Counted from the first letter of the stretch, positions 36,166 through 44,699 are shown. The stretch is 64,000 nucleotides of DNA from Acidobacteriota bacterium (GCA_003385635.1 QQUY01000001.1:1054001-1118000); one strand, 5' to 3'. Translations and numbers: made by a program. The notes: generated by a model from the sequence alone, not told the origin.

Positions 36166-36822
36166 CTAGCGGATCGTGGTAGCCGTGATATACCCGGAAT
36201 AGAACCCGACCTTGTTCTCAATACCGCCGCCGGGGGTAAGCCCGTTTACCTCAACGTTGCAAACCGCGTTGGCATTCGAGAACAAGCCGTGGTTCTGGAC
36301 GAATTTCTTTGTGTATCCGCCCCACGTGTCGCCGTTCTCGAGTTTGTCTATCATCCTGTCGAGCCACCCGGGGCCCTGATCCTGGACGACCCTGCCGTGC
36401 CCGAAAAAGAGATAGGTGCTTCCGGCATACTTCTTTATCTCCGCTCCCAGGCTGGCTTTTGCAACGTCGAAACTGACCATCGTGCAGGGGCCGGTAAGGT
36501 CGCCGATCCTCATCTCGCCGGGGCGTTTGCAATTCAGCCAGATCGTCTGCTCGTCTTTCTGAGGAGTAATGTATTCAAGTGAGATAGCAGCAAGTTCTTC
36601 GATCAGGTTCTTTGTGAATCCGTAACTTGCCTCAAGTCCGGAAACTGAAACGGAGATGTCAACGTGAACGTGTTTGCCGTAGCTGCCTAGGTTCTGCGCT
36701 TCGAACCGGATCGTTTGCACTGAGGCCCCGACAAAGCCAAAGATACTTTTACCTCCGGATGCGCCTCCCAACGTTTCCAGCGTCCATTGTGACCTGCGGT
36801 TGTAAGCCTGGAATGGTGTCAT
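36166..36822 (-). CDS. Unidentified 218-residue protein
   Basis: The predicted product has no signal peptide or membrane segment. It is beta-rich with several Gly/Thr segments (G-H-G-R-V-V-Q-D-Q-G-P-G-W and a C-terminal G-G-G-I-E-N-K-V-G-F-Y-S-G-Y). The N-terminal M-T-P-F-Q-A-Y-N-R-R start at 36822 was chosen over a TTG two codons earlier. There is no clear ribosome site. It is upstream of the HEXXH protein in the same direction and may be transcribed with it. No family recognised. Confidence 0.55.
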   Translation of the reverse strand: MTPFQAYNRRSQWTLETLGGASGGKSIFGFVGASVQTIRFEAQNLGSYGKHVHVDISVSVSGLEASYGFTKNLIEELAAISLEYITPQKDEQTIWLNCKRPGEMRIGDLTGPCTMVSFDVAKASLGAEIKKYAGSTYLFFGHGRVVQDQGPGWLDRMIDKLENGDTWGGYTKKFVQNHGLFSNANAVCNVEVNGLTPGGGIENKVGFYSGYITATTIR

Positions 36823-36925
36823 GGTCAATCTTATACTCCGATCGGATTCATCTCTTCAAATCACGACAAATCAACTTTAATTTCTACTTGAAAGGCCCCA
36901 GAACCATTGGAGCAAAGCTCCCAGC

Positions 36926-37126
36926 GTGCGACCGGTTCAAATGGTGGTCTCTCAGCGCGCGAGCATGCTCAATATCTCTGAGGGCTTTGATCTCAAAGCC
37001 TTGTCCGGAAGACCCACCCAGGATAGCGGGCCTTCCAGGTCATCCCGAGACGCCAAGGATCTAATTTGTGATGTATGTGCTTTTTCTACAGGAAGGTGGA
37101 CAAAGGAGAGCAAAGAACGGGATTGA
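36926..37126 (+). pseudogene. Possible remnant of a four-helix-bundle (23S rRNA IVS-type) protein
   Basis: One frame reads R-A-S-M-L-N-I-S-E-G-F-D, close to the R-A-S-x-S-x-x-N-I-A-E-G-F motif of four-helix-bundle proteins. The rest of the family pattern is missing and the frame soon becomes non-matching. No start or ribosome site is convincing, so this is probably a decayed fragment or chance. Confidence 0.25.
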
Positions 37127-37134
37127 AGATTGAG

Positions 37135-37410
37135 AATGATATTTCAAAGTTCAGACTTTAAAGTTCAAAGTTCAAAGTTCAAGGTTCAAGTTCCGAGTTC
37201 CAGGTTCCAAGTGTTGAACCGGTTACAGATGCCTGATCTATCGTCCGCAGTCCTTGGTCAATGATCCCTGGTCCCTGATCCTTGAAACCTGATCTTTGGT
37301 CAACGGTCCTTGGTCCTTGATCCCTGGTCCCTGATCCTTGATCCTTGAAACCTGATCCTTGAAACCTGATCTTTGGTCAATGGTCCCTGGTCAATGATCA
37401 TTGAACACTG
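37135..37410. repeat. Degenerate repeat of AAGTTCAA and TGGTCCCTGATCCTTGA words
   Basis: From 37140 to 37215, AAAGTTCAAAGTTCAAGGTTC variants recur. From 37228 to 37408, words such as TGGTCCCTGATCCTTGAAACCTGATCTTTGGTCAA recur at least five times with substitutions. Nothing codes; the 3' end of the FG-GAP gene at 37398 runs into it. Confidence 0.75.
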
Positions 37411-38600
37411 ACACTTGAGGGCAGAGGCAGGTCGCCCGTCGCCCCGAAGTTGATCGCCTGAAAGCCGTTCGTCGAGCCGAAGATGTACCACGTCCTGTCT
37501 CCCGGCCGCCAGATCGCAGGATCAGTTCTTCCGTCCCCGTCATAGTCTCCCGGGGCTGGGATGTCTCCCGAAACACCCCACGGGAAGCTGAAGAACGAGT
37601 CGTCTTCACTCCTGATCACGAACCACGATGAGTTCGAAGGCCGGTAGAATGCGACATCCGCCTTTCCGTCTCCCGTCCAGTCGCCTACCGCAGTACGATC
37701 TCCCGGCGAGCCGAACTGAAAGGCCTTTACACCCTGAGAAGATCTCAGAAGCCAGAACTGGTTGTCTGGCGAGCGGAACACCGCCACGTCATCCATTCCG
37801 TCCCCGTCATAATCAGCCACGATCGGCTTGTCGACCGACACACCGAAGGGAACCACAGAGACCTGCTGGTCCGAGGAGCGGAAGATGAACCACGTGCCCG
37901 AAGAGGGCCTGAACACTGCAGGATCGGCCGTCCCGTCACCGTCGAAATCACCCGGAGCGGGAATATCGCCATTTCCTCCGAAAGGAAATGCGAAGAAGGT
38001 CAGGTCCTCGCTTCTGAGAATGAACCACTGGCCTGTCGAGGGTCGCCAAAAAGCTATGTCGGCCTTTCCGTCTCCTGTGTAATCGGCCGGCACAAGGACA
38101 TCGGAAGGGAAGCCGAAGGTCAGCCCCAGAGTTCCCTGGTCCGATGAGCGGAGCAGCCACCACTGTGACGATGAGCCCTCGGGAGCAGGATTGTCCAGAA
38201 GATTCGTCGGATTGGGCCGGAACACAGAGGCATCGGTCCTTCCGTCGCCGTCAAAGTCAAAGACGGCGAAGTTCTGCGCCACGACGGGAGCCGAGCCGGC
38301 ACGGTATCCGCCCGTGAGGGAGAAGGGACCTCCCGTGCTTTGCGTGCCGGCAAATGGCTCGCCGATGGTCGAATCAAGCGAGAATATCCCGCCTGACGAG
38401 ATTCCTCCGCCGTTCGAGATGACGGACTTCTTTATCTCGAACTGGCCTCCTGATTGAGCTGAGATCAGGGAGACAAGAAGAAACAAACAGGATGCACAGG
38501 ATAGAAAGGATAGAGAGGATAGAGAGGATAGAGAGGATAGAGAGGAGGGAGTCCTGATGCCCCATTTTCCCCTGGTAAATCTCGATTTTGAATTCTCCAT
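37398..38600 (-). CDS. Secreted FG-GAP/VCBS repeat protein
   Basis: This 400-residue ORF has an odd N-terminus: basic start, then a run of S-L-S from a 9-base DNA repeat (residues about 19-34), then a hydrophobic signal segment ending S-A-Q near 49. Residues about 50-110 form a G-G-x-S-S-G-G-rich leader. From about 113 there are six repeats of about 47 residues, each with a calcium-loop-like D-x-D/T-G-D-G-x-x-D motif and a W-F/Y-I-x-R-S-S/E-D strand pair, as in FG-GAP beta-propellers. It follows the 913-residue S74 gene by 15 bases. Its DNA is almost identical to 47761-48640. Confidence 0.8.
   Translation of the reverse strand: MENSKSRFTRGKWGIRTPSSLSSLSSLSSLSFLSCASCLFLLVSLISAQSGGQFEIKKSVISNGGGISSGGIFSLDSTIGEPFAGTQSTGGPFSLTGGYRAGSAPVVAQNFAVFDFDGDGRTDASVFRPNPTNLLDNPAPEGSSSQWWLLRSSDQGTLGLTFGFPSDVLVPADYTGDGKADIAFWRPSTGQWFILRSEDLTFFAFPFGGNGDIPAPGDFDGDGTADPAVFRPSSGTWFIFRSSDQQVSVVPFGVSVDKPIVADYDGDGMDDVAVFRSPDNQFWLLRSSQGVKAFQFGSPGDRTAVGDWTGDGKADVAFYRPSNSSWFVIRSEDDSFFSFPWGVSGDIPAPGDYDGDGRTDPAIWRPGDRTWYIFGSTNGFQAINFGATGDLPLPSSVSVQ
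38499..38543. repeat. 9-bp microsatellite (GGATAGAGA)x5 in coding sequence
   Basis: Five consecutive 9-base units, the first with one change, encode S-L-S on the minus strand, just before the hydrophobic core of the FG-GAP protein's signal peptide. Unit number changes would keep the frame. Confidence 0.85.
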
Positions 38601-38615
38601 TCTCAGTTCTCCATC

Positions 38616-41357
38616 CTATCGATCTTGTCTATCCTGTTTCGTTTTCTCTTCCACACAAACTGAAGCACCGGGGTTCGCCGCGCAGACCAGCGCCTTCAAT
38701 GCCGCGACCTGCTTGTCCTGATCAGCTAGTCGTTTTTCAAGCTTCCCGATCCGCTCGTTTTGCGATTCGATCTCGGCTTTTTGACCTTTCACTTCTTCCT
38801 TTTGCCTTTCCAGCTCCGCGGCCTGTTCTTTTACGACATTCACTAGCAGGACGCCGATCCGGTCATACTTCACACCCTCGACCTGTTCATTCTTGTAGGT
38901 CACGAGGAGAGGCTCGATCTCGGCGACTTCTTCAGCGACGAGCCCCAGATCGAACATCCCCGAGCCCTTCCAGTTGAATGTCACCGGCCGCAATCGGTTT
39001 AGAACATCAACTCCGCCGCTGAAAGGCTCGACGTTGTCCTTGTAGCGTATGGAAGAGGAACAAGTCGCGAGTATGTCACTTGCGTTTAGGCAGATATCGG
39101 TCGATCCGGCTGAACCGGTCGTGCCGATGCGTACGACGTCAAACCCGCTCCGCCCGAGCTGTACGGTGTTGCTGGATGTGACGACAGCATCGGCGCCGAT
39201 GACGGTAGCAAATACAAGATCGATCGCTGAAAAATCAGATCCGTTGCCGAATGCAGAATTATTGTTGCCGGTGGTGTTTGAATCACCGGAATCCTCACCA
39301 AAAAAAGAATTGTCGAAGCCGGTAGAGTTCGCGAAACCGGCATTTTCACCGAAGAACGCATTGGCGTTGCCAGTAGTGTTAGCCTGGCCTGCATCCTGAC
39401 CGAAGAACGAATTTAGCGCCCCGGTAGTGTTAGAGTCTCCCGCATCTTCACCGAAGAACGAATTGTTAGATCCGATGGTGTTTGCGAGACCTGCACTTTC
39501 GCCGAAGAAGGAATTACTGCTGCCCGTCGTTGTGTTCCGACCAGCATCCTGTCCGAAGAACGAGTTTCTTGCTCCTGTTGTATTGAACAAGCCCGCGAAC
39601 GTCCCGAAAAACGAATTCTCACTGCCAGAGACGTTCGCAAATCCCGCGTTCCTCCCGAAAAATGAGTTAGCGTTTCCTGTCGTGTTCGAGGCCCCGGTGT
39701 CTTCACCGAAGAAAGCGTTGCTATTTCCAATGGTATTCGAAAGACCGGAATTCTGTCCGAAGAATGAATTGGAGAAACCTGTCGTGTTATCCCGGCCGGC
39801 ATCTTGCCCGAAGAATGAATTTGCGTTGCCGGTCGTGTTCGAGAGACCGGCGGAGGGTCCAAAAAACGAGTTATTGCTACCGCTCGTGTTAGCATCCCCT
39901 GCTCCGACCCCGGCAAATAGATTGTTCGTGCCGGGGCTGCTCAGTATCCTGATGCCGCCAAGATCGTACTGAGTCACAGCGTTCAAGATGTTTGCCGACC
40001 CTGTGCCGGAGATGTTGAAATTACTTGAAGACTGCTGATTGGTAGTGTTCTGTATGAAAGCGGTCGCGTTGGTTAACGGGACATTCACACAGGCGGCGAT
40101 CTCGCTCGAGGCGTTGAAGCACAGGAAGGTTGGCGAGGCCGCGCCGAGCGTGCCGACGCGCACGACATCAAGACCATCACGACCGAGTTGGACTGTGTTG
40201 CTGTCGGTGACAATCGCGCTCGAGCCAATGGCGGTCGCGAAGTTAAGGTCTGCCGCACCGACATCGGCAGAATGCCCTAGCAGGGTGTTGTTTCCTCCGG
40301 TTGAATTGGTAAAGCCGGAGAGCCGGCCGATGAACGTGTTGAGGTTGCCGGTCGTGGTGCCGCCGCCCGAATTGTTGCCGAAGAAGGAATTCCCCTGACC
40401 GCTGATCAGGCCAAAACCCGAGCTCGATCCGAAGAAGGAGTTGTTTACCCCGTTGGAGCTATTGGCACCGGCGTTTCTGCCGAAGAAGTTGTTCGAATTA
40501 CCGGTTGTATTGTCTGCCCCAGCGTTGAAGCCGAAGATTGAGTTGTTGATGCCCGAAGTGTTCAGCGCTCCGGCGTTAGCGCCGACGAAAGTATTCGCGG
40601 ATCCTGAGTTACTGGCTCCGGCGGAGGTTCCGATAAGCAGATTGTTCGATCCAGCAATACTAAGGATGCGGTTACCGCCTAAATTGAATTGCGTGTCAGC
40701 ATCGAAGATGTCAGCCGTGCCCGTGCCCGAAATGTTGAAGTCTGAGGAAGGCTGTTCGGTCGTCGAATTCTGTATGTAGTCAGCGCTTCCCGGTGTCGGC
40801 GCCCGATCATCTGAAAGGCGCGGATCGTTGGTCAGCACGAACTGGTTCGCCGCGACACCACCAAGGTTGAGTGCATTGGTCGCCGTGTCGGCTGTGCCGG
40901 AGGTTGTCGCACTTGCAGCAGTCGTAGCCGAATCGGCGCTTCCAGCGCTCAAGCTTCTTACTGCGTAGGGCACACTGTTGATCGGCTGTCGGGGGGAAAG
41001 AACTGAGTAGGACCCAAGATCGGCTGTTTCGCCTTTGACGTTCAGTGGGGTCGACTGTCGGACCCTGATCTCGAGGAATCGCTCTGTCCCGGGGAACTGA
41101 GCACCGAAATCAAGCGTGACGGAAAAAGAGCCGTCAGTGACCACTACGTTTGACACCTGGAGCGTGGCACCAACCTGCGCGCCGCCATTCAACGAATCAA
41201 AGAGTGCGAACTCGAAATCGTAGTTTCCGTTCGCGGGTATTGAGTTTTCGTTCAGTGCGCCTTGATACATAAAAGCCGTTCCCTGAGCAGAGACCATTGG
41301 AACGGAAACGAGGAAAAGAAGAGCAACGAAAAGGAACAGGCAGACGCGTGGATTCAC
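38616..41357 (-). CDS. N-S-F-F-G repeat surface protein with S74 chaperone domain (913 residues)
   Basis: The GTG start has a GGGAGG ribosome site. A signal peptide (about residues 1-25) precedes an N-terminal beta domain (F-x-Y-Q-G-A-L...P-A-N-G-N-Y-D-F). Two blocks of roughly 17-residue repeats (N-S-F-F-G-x-x-A-G-x-x-N-T-T-G) follow, at about 230-365 and 450-690. Between them is a linker that duplicates the region normally just before S74, so the protein looks like two family members fused, the first having lost its S74. From about 767, S-S-S-I-R-Y-K matches the S74 cleavage site and L-G-L-V-A-E-E-V is the domain core; a C-terminal coiled coil follows. It is likely trimeric and secreted. 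Related to phage tail-fibre chaperones, but the context is not phage. Confidence 0.82.
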   Translation of the reverse strand: MNPRVCLFLFVALLFLVSVPMVSAQGTAFMYQGALNENSIPANGNYDFEFALFDSLNGGAQVGATLQVSNVVVTDGSFSVTLDFGAQFPGTERFLEIRVRQSTPLNVKGETADLGSYSVLSPRQPINSVPYAVRSLSAGSADSATTAASATTSGTADTATNALNLGGVAANQFVLTNDPRLSDDRAPTPGSADYIQNSTTEQPSSDFNISGTGTADIFDADTQFNLGGNRILSIAGSNNLLIGTSAGASNSGSANTFVGANAGALNTSGINNSIFGFNAGADNTTGNSNNFFGRNAGANSSNGVNNSFFGSSSGFGLISGQGNSFFGNNSGGGTTTGNLNTFIGRLSGFTNSTGGNNTLLGHSADVGAADLNFATAIGSSAIVTDSNTVQLGRDGLDVVRVGTLGAASPTFLCFNASSEIAACVNVPLTNATAFIQNTTNQQSSSNFNISGTGSANILNAVTQYDLGGIRILSSPGTNNLFAGVGAGDANTSGSNNSFFGPSAGLSNTTGNANSFFGQDAGRDNTTGFSNSFFGQNSGLSNTIGNSNAFFGEDTGASNTTGNANSFFGRNAGFANVSGSENSFFGTFAGLFNTTGARNSFFGQDAGRNTTTGSSNSFFGESAGLANTIGSNNSFFGEDAGDSNTTGALNSFFGQDAGQANTTGNANAFFGENAGFANSTGFDNSFFGEDSGDSNTTGNNNSAFGNGSDFSAIDLVFATVIGADAVVTSSNTVQLGRSGFDVVRIGTTGSAGSTDICLNASDILATCSSSIRYKDNVEPFSGGVDVLNRLRPVTFNWKGSGMFDLGLVAEEVAEIEPLLVTYKNEQVEGVKYDRIGVLLVNVVKEQAAELERQKEEVKGQKAEIESQNERIGKLEKRLADQDKQVAALKALVCAANPGASVCVEEKTKQDRQDR

Positions 41358-41648
41358 TTGAGACCTCCCATCAAGTTGTTGCAGCTATCATTATTGATCG
41401 AACGTGCCCAAGTATTTAGCGCGCCGTTTCAATAAGTCAAGGTTTGCCTAATCCCCTGTAAGCCGACCTCTTTCACCTGTCGTGCCTCATCGGCGTGTGG
41501 TCAAGCTATTCGGTCTGCCGGACTTAATCCGATCTAGAGACCTACCTGATCATTTAATGTTGAGCTCACGAAGGATCGCAATAGCGGTCACTGCCGCCTT
41601 ATTGATCCTGATGCGATCAGTCTCTTGAGAGCGAGAAAAGTATCGTTC

Positions 41649-43754
41649 CTACTTACAGACCCCGGCCTTCGGATTCGAAGAACAGACCAGCGCCTTCAGC
41701 GCTTCAAGCTCGGCTTTCAACGCATCAAGCTCTTCGGCCTGGCGCTCCATTTCTTTACTTTGAACCTTCAATCTTGAACCCTGAACTTCGATAGTCTTCT
41801 GCTGTTCCTTAACCACATTGATTAGCACTACCCCGATTCGGTCATATTTAACGCCTTCGACAACGCCATCCCTGTATGTCACCAGCAGCGGCTCGATCTC
41901 GGCGACCTCTTCTGCCACCAGACCGAGATCAATCACATTGGAATCCTTCCATCGGAAGGAAACAGGACGCAGGTGCTCCAGAAAGTCCGAGGAACGGGAG
42001 AATGTCGATATGTCAGATTTGTATCGGGCGGAAGAGGAACAGCTCGCGATGTCGTTTCCGCCGTTGATGCACAAAGAGGTAGCTCCGCCCGGACCGAGAG
42101 TCCCGATCCTTACGATGTCCGTGCCGTTCCTCCCAAGTTGGATCGTGTTGCTCGATGTAACAACGGCATTCGAGCCGATCGCGGTCGCGAACGAAAGGGT
42201 CCCCGATCCGACATCGGACCCGCGACCCAACGCTGAGTTGTTGCTGCCCGTTGTGTTGGAATCCCCTGCGTCGCGTCCGATGAACGAGTTGCTCGCCCCG
42301 GTCGTGTTCGCGTCTCCAGAGTTACTTCCTACGAAAACGTTCGCACCGCCCGTGGAATTGGCTTGACCCGATTCGCTTCCGACGAAGACGTTAACCGCTC
42401 CGATCGTATTCGCAGATCCCGCGCTTCTTCCAAGAAACGAGTTGGAAACGCCGGAGGTATTCTGTAGGCCGGCGCTTCTTCCAACGAAAGTGTTGTTCGA
42501 GCCAGAATTATTCGCATTTCCAGCAAAAGCCCCGAAAAAGGAATTGTTGGCGCCATCGAGATTGTTTTCGCCTGATTCTGCCCCGAAAAAGGAGTTGCTG
42601 TTACCAGTCTGATTGTCAGAGCCTGCGAGAGCCCCAAAAAAGGAATTCGAATTGCCGGTGACATTGGATCGCCCCGAACGGTCACCAAAAAATGAGTTAG
42701 ATGAACCTCCGAAATTGTTGGCCCCTGAAGTTCTGCCAAAGAACGAGTTTCCGGTACCCGTCGAATTGCTTTGACCCGCATAAGCACCGAAAAAGGAGTT
42801 ACCGGTTGTGCTGATATTCGACTGGCCTGAGTTAATCCCAACGAACGTATTTTCGGTTGAGGTTGTGGACTCGTACCCGGCTGCGGTTCCAATATAGATA
42901 TTCCTTATACCGGAGGTGTTTCGGAATCCGGCCGCATTCCCGATAAACGTGTTGCTCGTCCCGTCAATATTACTTTGACCTGAAAGCGCGCCAAGAAACG
43001 TGTTTCCGCTACCGCTCGTTGTAAATCGTCCCGCCAAGCTTCCGACAAACGTATTGTCAGTGCCGGAAGGATTGCTGGTACCGGCGAAACGGCCGACAAA
43101 GAGACTCAGTAAACTCGAATCTCCCGAGCCGAGGATCCGGTTCTCCCCGATGTTAAACTGTGTTCCAGCGGTTATTGTAGATGCGGACAGCGTCCCTCCA
43201 GCAACGCCGTCCCCGCCAATATTAAAGTTCGCTTGCGACTGCGGTGTGGTCCCATTTCGAATGTAATTGTCGCTTCCCGGAAGGGGATTGCGATCGTCCG
43301 TCATCCGCGGATCGGTGGTCACCACATATTCCGAGGCCGCTACGCCGCCTAGTTGACCTGCGTTTGTCGCAATGTCGGCATTGGTGGCGTTCGCGCTCTT
43401 TACCGCATAGGGAACACTTGCAAGCTTTTGGCGAGGGGCGAGGATCGTCATGCCGCCGGACCCCGAAGGCCGGACCCTTATCTCCAGGTACCGGTCTGCT
43501 CCCGGAAACTGGTCTCCGAAATCGATCGAGACGCTGAACAGCCCATCCGCGACGGGCACGCCGTTTCTTGAGACAGTGGTGCCCAGCTGAGTTCCGCCCG
43601 CCAGGGAATCAAACAGGAGAAAATCGAAATCGTAATTCCCGTTCGCCGGGCTTCCACTGCTCGAAATGCTTCCCTGGAAGTTAAACTCGGTCGATTGCCC
43701 GAAGACGAAGGCGGAAAGGCAAAGGATTACGGCGGTTAGTAGCAGTTTCTTCAT
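41649..43754 (-). CDS. N-S-F-F-G repeat surface protein with S74 chaperone domain (701 residues)
   Basis: Start at 43754 has a GGAG ribosome site and a signal peptide (ends V-F-G-Q). The N-terminal domain (F-N-F-Q-G-S...P-A-N-G-N-Y-D-F) is shared with the other two. A single block of roughly 17-residue repeats (N-S-F-F-G/N-T-F-V-G) covers about residues 215-510. The S74 domain starts near 573 (S-S-S-A-R-Y-K). The C-terminal coiled coil contains I-E-V-Q-G-S-R-L-K-V-Q-S, encoded by DNA resembling the intergenic repeat words. The end L-K-A-L-V-C...V-C-K is shared with the paralogue. The next gene downstream is the 913-residue protein, 291 bases away. Confidence 0.82.
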   Translation of the reverse strand: MKKLLLTAVILCLSAFVFGQSTEFNFQGSISSSGSPANGNYDFDFLLFDSLAGGTQLGTTVSRNGVPVADGLFSVSIDFGDQFPGADRYLEIRVRPSGSGGMTILAPRQKLASVPYAVKSANATNADIATNAGQLGGVAASEYVVTTDPRMTDDRNPLPGSDNYIRNGTTPQSQANFNIGGDGVAGGTLSASTITAGTQFNIGENRILGSGDSSLLSLFVGRFAGTSNPSGTDNTFVGSLAGRFTTSGSGNTFLGALSGQSNIDGTSNTFIGNAAGFRNTSGIRNIYIGTAAGYESTTSTENTFVGINSGQSNISTTGNSFFGAYAGQSNSTGTGNSFFGRTSGANNFGGSSNSFFGDRSGRSNVTGNSNSFFGALAGSDNQTGNSNSFFGAESGENNLDGANNSFFGAFAGNANNSGSNNTFVGRSAGLQNTSGVSNSFLGRSAGSANTIGAVNVFVGSESGQANSTGGANVFVGSNSGDANTTGASNSFIGRDAGDSNTTGSNNSALGRGSDVGSGTLSFATAIGSNAVVTSSNTIQLGRNGTDIVRIGTLGPGGATSLCINGGNDIASCSSSARYKSDISTFSRSSDFLEHLRPVSFRWKDSNVIDLGLVAEEVAEIEPLLVTYRDGVVEGVKYDRIGVVLINVVKEQQKTIEVQGSRLKVQSKEMERQAEELDALKAELEALKALVCSSNPKAGVCK

Positions 43755-43786
43755 TGTATTTCTCCAATCTGCATTTGCTTGTTCGT

Positions 43787-43984
43787 CTAATCGTCGGTGC
43801 AGACGTGCGTTGCATCTATCGCAGGCGCCCTGAGTTCCTCCTCGGAAGATTCGTCGGACTCTCGCCCATTCTCACAACTGTAAGGAAAAAGTGTCTTTCC
43901 GCAGCTCGGGCACACATCTCTTAACTTCCTTCTGCGTATCTCGATCCGGAGCGTCTCTTTTCGTTCGTTTAGTAGATATTTCAT
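43787..43984 (-). CDS. Small zinc-ribbon-like basic/acidic protein
   Basis: This 65-residue protein has a basic N-terminus (E-T-L-R-I-E-I-R-R-R-K) and C-P-S-C-G-K at 25-30, then a third cysteine at 37 and an acidic tail. The ATG shares one base with the stop of the upstream gene (TGATG), a sign of translational coupling. It lies 32 bases before an S74 gene. It resembles the 95-residue ORF before the other S74 gene in its N-terminal E-I-E/R-I-E-x-R-R character. Function unknown; a regulator or translation-coupled partner are possibilities. Confidence 0.6.
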   Translation of the reverse strand: MKYLLNERKETLRIEIRRRKLRDVCPSCGKTLFPYSCENGRESDESSEEELRAPAIDATHVCTDD

Positions 43985-44541
43985 CAGCCTCTTGGAACTG
44001 TTCGTCGCTCCATTTTGTGAGTAATAAAGGTCCCAATAGAGAGCCTCTGGGACGGATCCGTTACCGCCTCGATCAGTGGAGTCGCGGGAAGTACTCGTTC
44101 CGCAGCACTACGGAGAGCACTCATAAAGGGACCTAGTCCTTTTTCGTGTTCACCAAGCCGGTCGACATCGGTGATATTTGCCCACCTGAGGATCAGGTCT
44201 TCATTGTTCCTGATCGGAGCAGCGCCAGCCGGCTCGACGTCATGTTGAATCCGAGTCGCTGCCTGTCCACGACGCGAGGCGACCTCCTGCGGTATTCCGG
44301 TTCCGTCCCAACGGAATCCTATGACCGCCTGTCCCGGCGGCTGACTGGGAACAAAGACTGGATACCCGATCGAACCGTCCTTATTCGCAATCGGAAGCTC
44401 GCCCGCGTGAATTGTGCCGCTGGTGACGATTCCCCGAGGCACCTGCTTGTTGTGACCCCTTATGCTCGTGAGTAGAGGGACGCCTCCAGGGTTAAAGTTT
44501 GGCCACACAACGACGATGATCCCGTGGTTGAAGAAACTCAT
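43984..44541 (-). CDS. Unidentified 185-residue protein upstream of S74 genes
   Basis: The ORF has an AGAGGAG ribosome site. The product lacks a signal peptide; it begins with a hydrophobic strand (G-I-I-V-V-V-W-P) and has several short Gly/Pro loops, then a charged C-terminal half. No motif known to me. It starts the operon that ends with the 37398 FG-GAP gene and is divergent to the winged-helix regulator, 158 bases apart. Confidence 0.6.
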   Translation of the reverse strand: MSFFNHGIIVVVWPNFNPGGVPLLTSIRGHNKQVPRGIVTSGTIHAGELPIANKDGSIGYPVFVPSQPPGQAVIGFRWDGTGIPQEVASRRGQAATRIQHDVEPAGAAPIRNNEDLILRWANITDVDRLGEHEKGLGPFMSALRSAAERVLPATPLIEAVTDPSQRLSIGTFITHKMERRTVPRG

Positions 44542-44669
44542 TTGCTCCTCTCGATGAAACTCTTCATTTCAGGCATCGGATTCCGCTATACTTGACCGAA
44601 TCGGCATCTCTTTCACTGGAACGGTTTTATATGAAGTCAGCTCTGAACAAGTCCTAACATCCCGCTGAA

Positions 44670-44688
44670 ATGTTTCTCACATGTTTCT
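44670..44688 (+). promoter_or_regulatory. ATGTTTCT direct repeat, possible winged-helix operator
   Basis: ATGTTTCT occurs at 44670-44677 and 44681-44688, an 11-base period, ending 11 bases before the ATG of the winged-helix regulator. OmpR/PhoB-type winged-helix proteins bind such tandem repeats with 10-11 base spacing. The fit to this regulator is inference. Confidence 0.4.
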
Positions 44689-44699
44689 GAAATCGCTGT

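Noticed and set aside
39413-39972. ORFs on both strands inside the N-S-F-F-G repeats
   Set aside because: The 51-base periodicity keeps several frames open at once; only the frame with signal peptide, S74 domain and coiled coil is coherent.
39240-40660. CRISPR-like regular repeats
   Set aside because: The period is about 51 bases without conserved direct repeats separated by unique spacers; it is protein-coding in one frame throughout.
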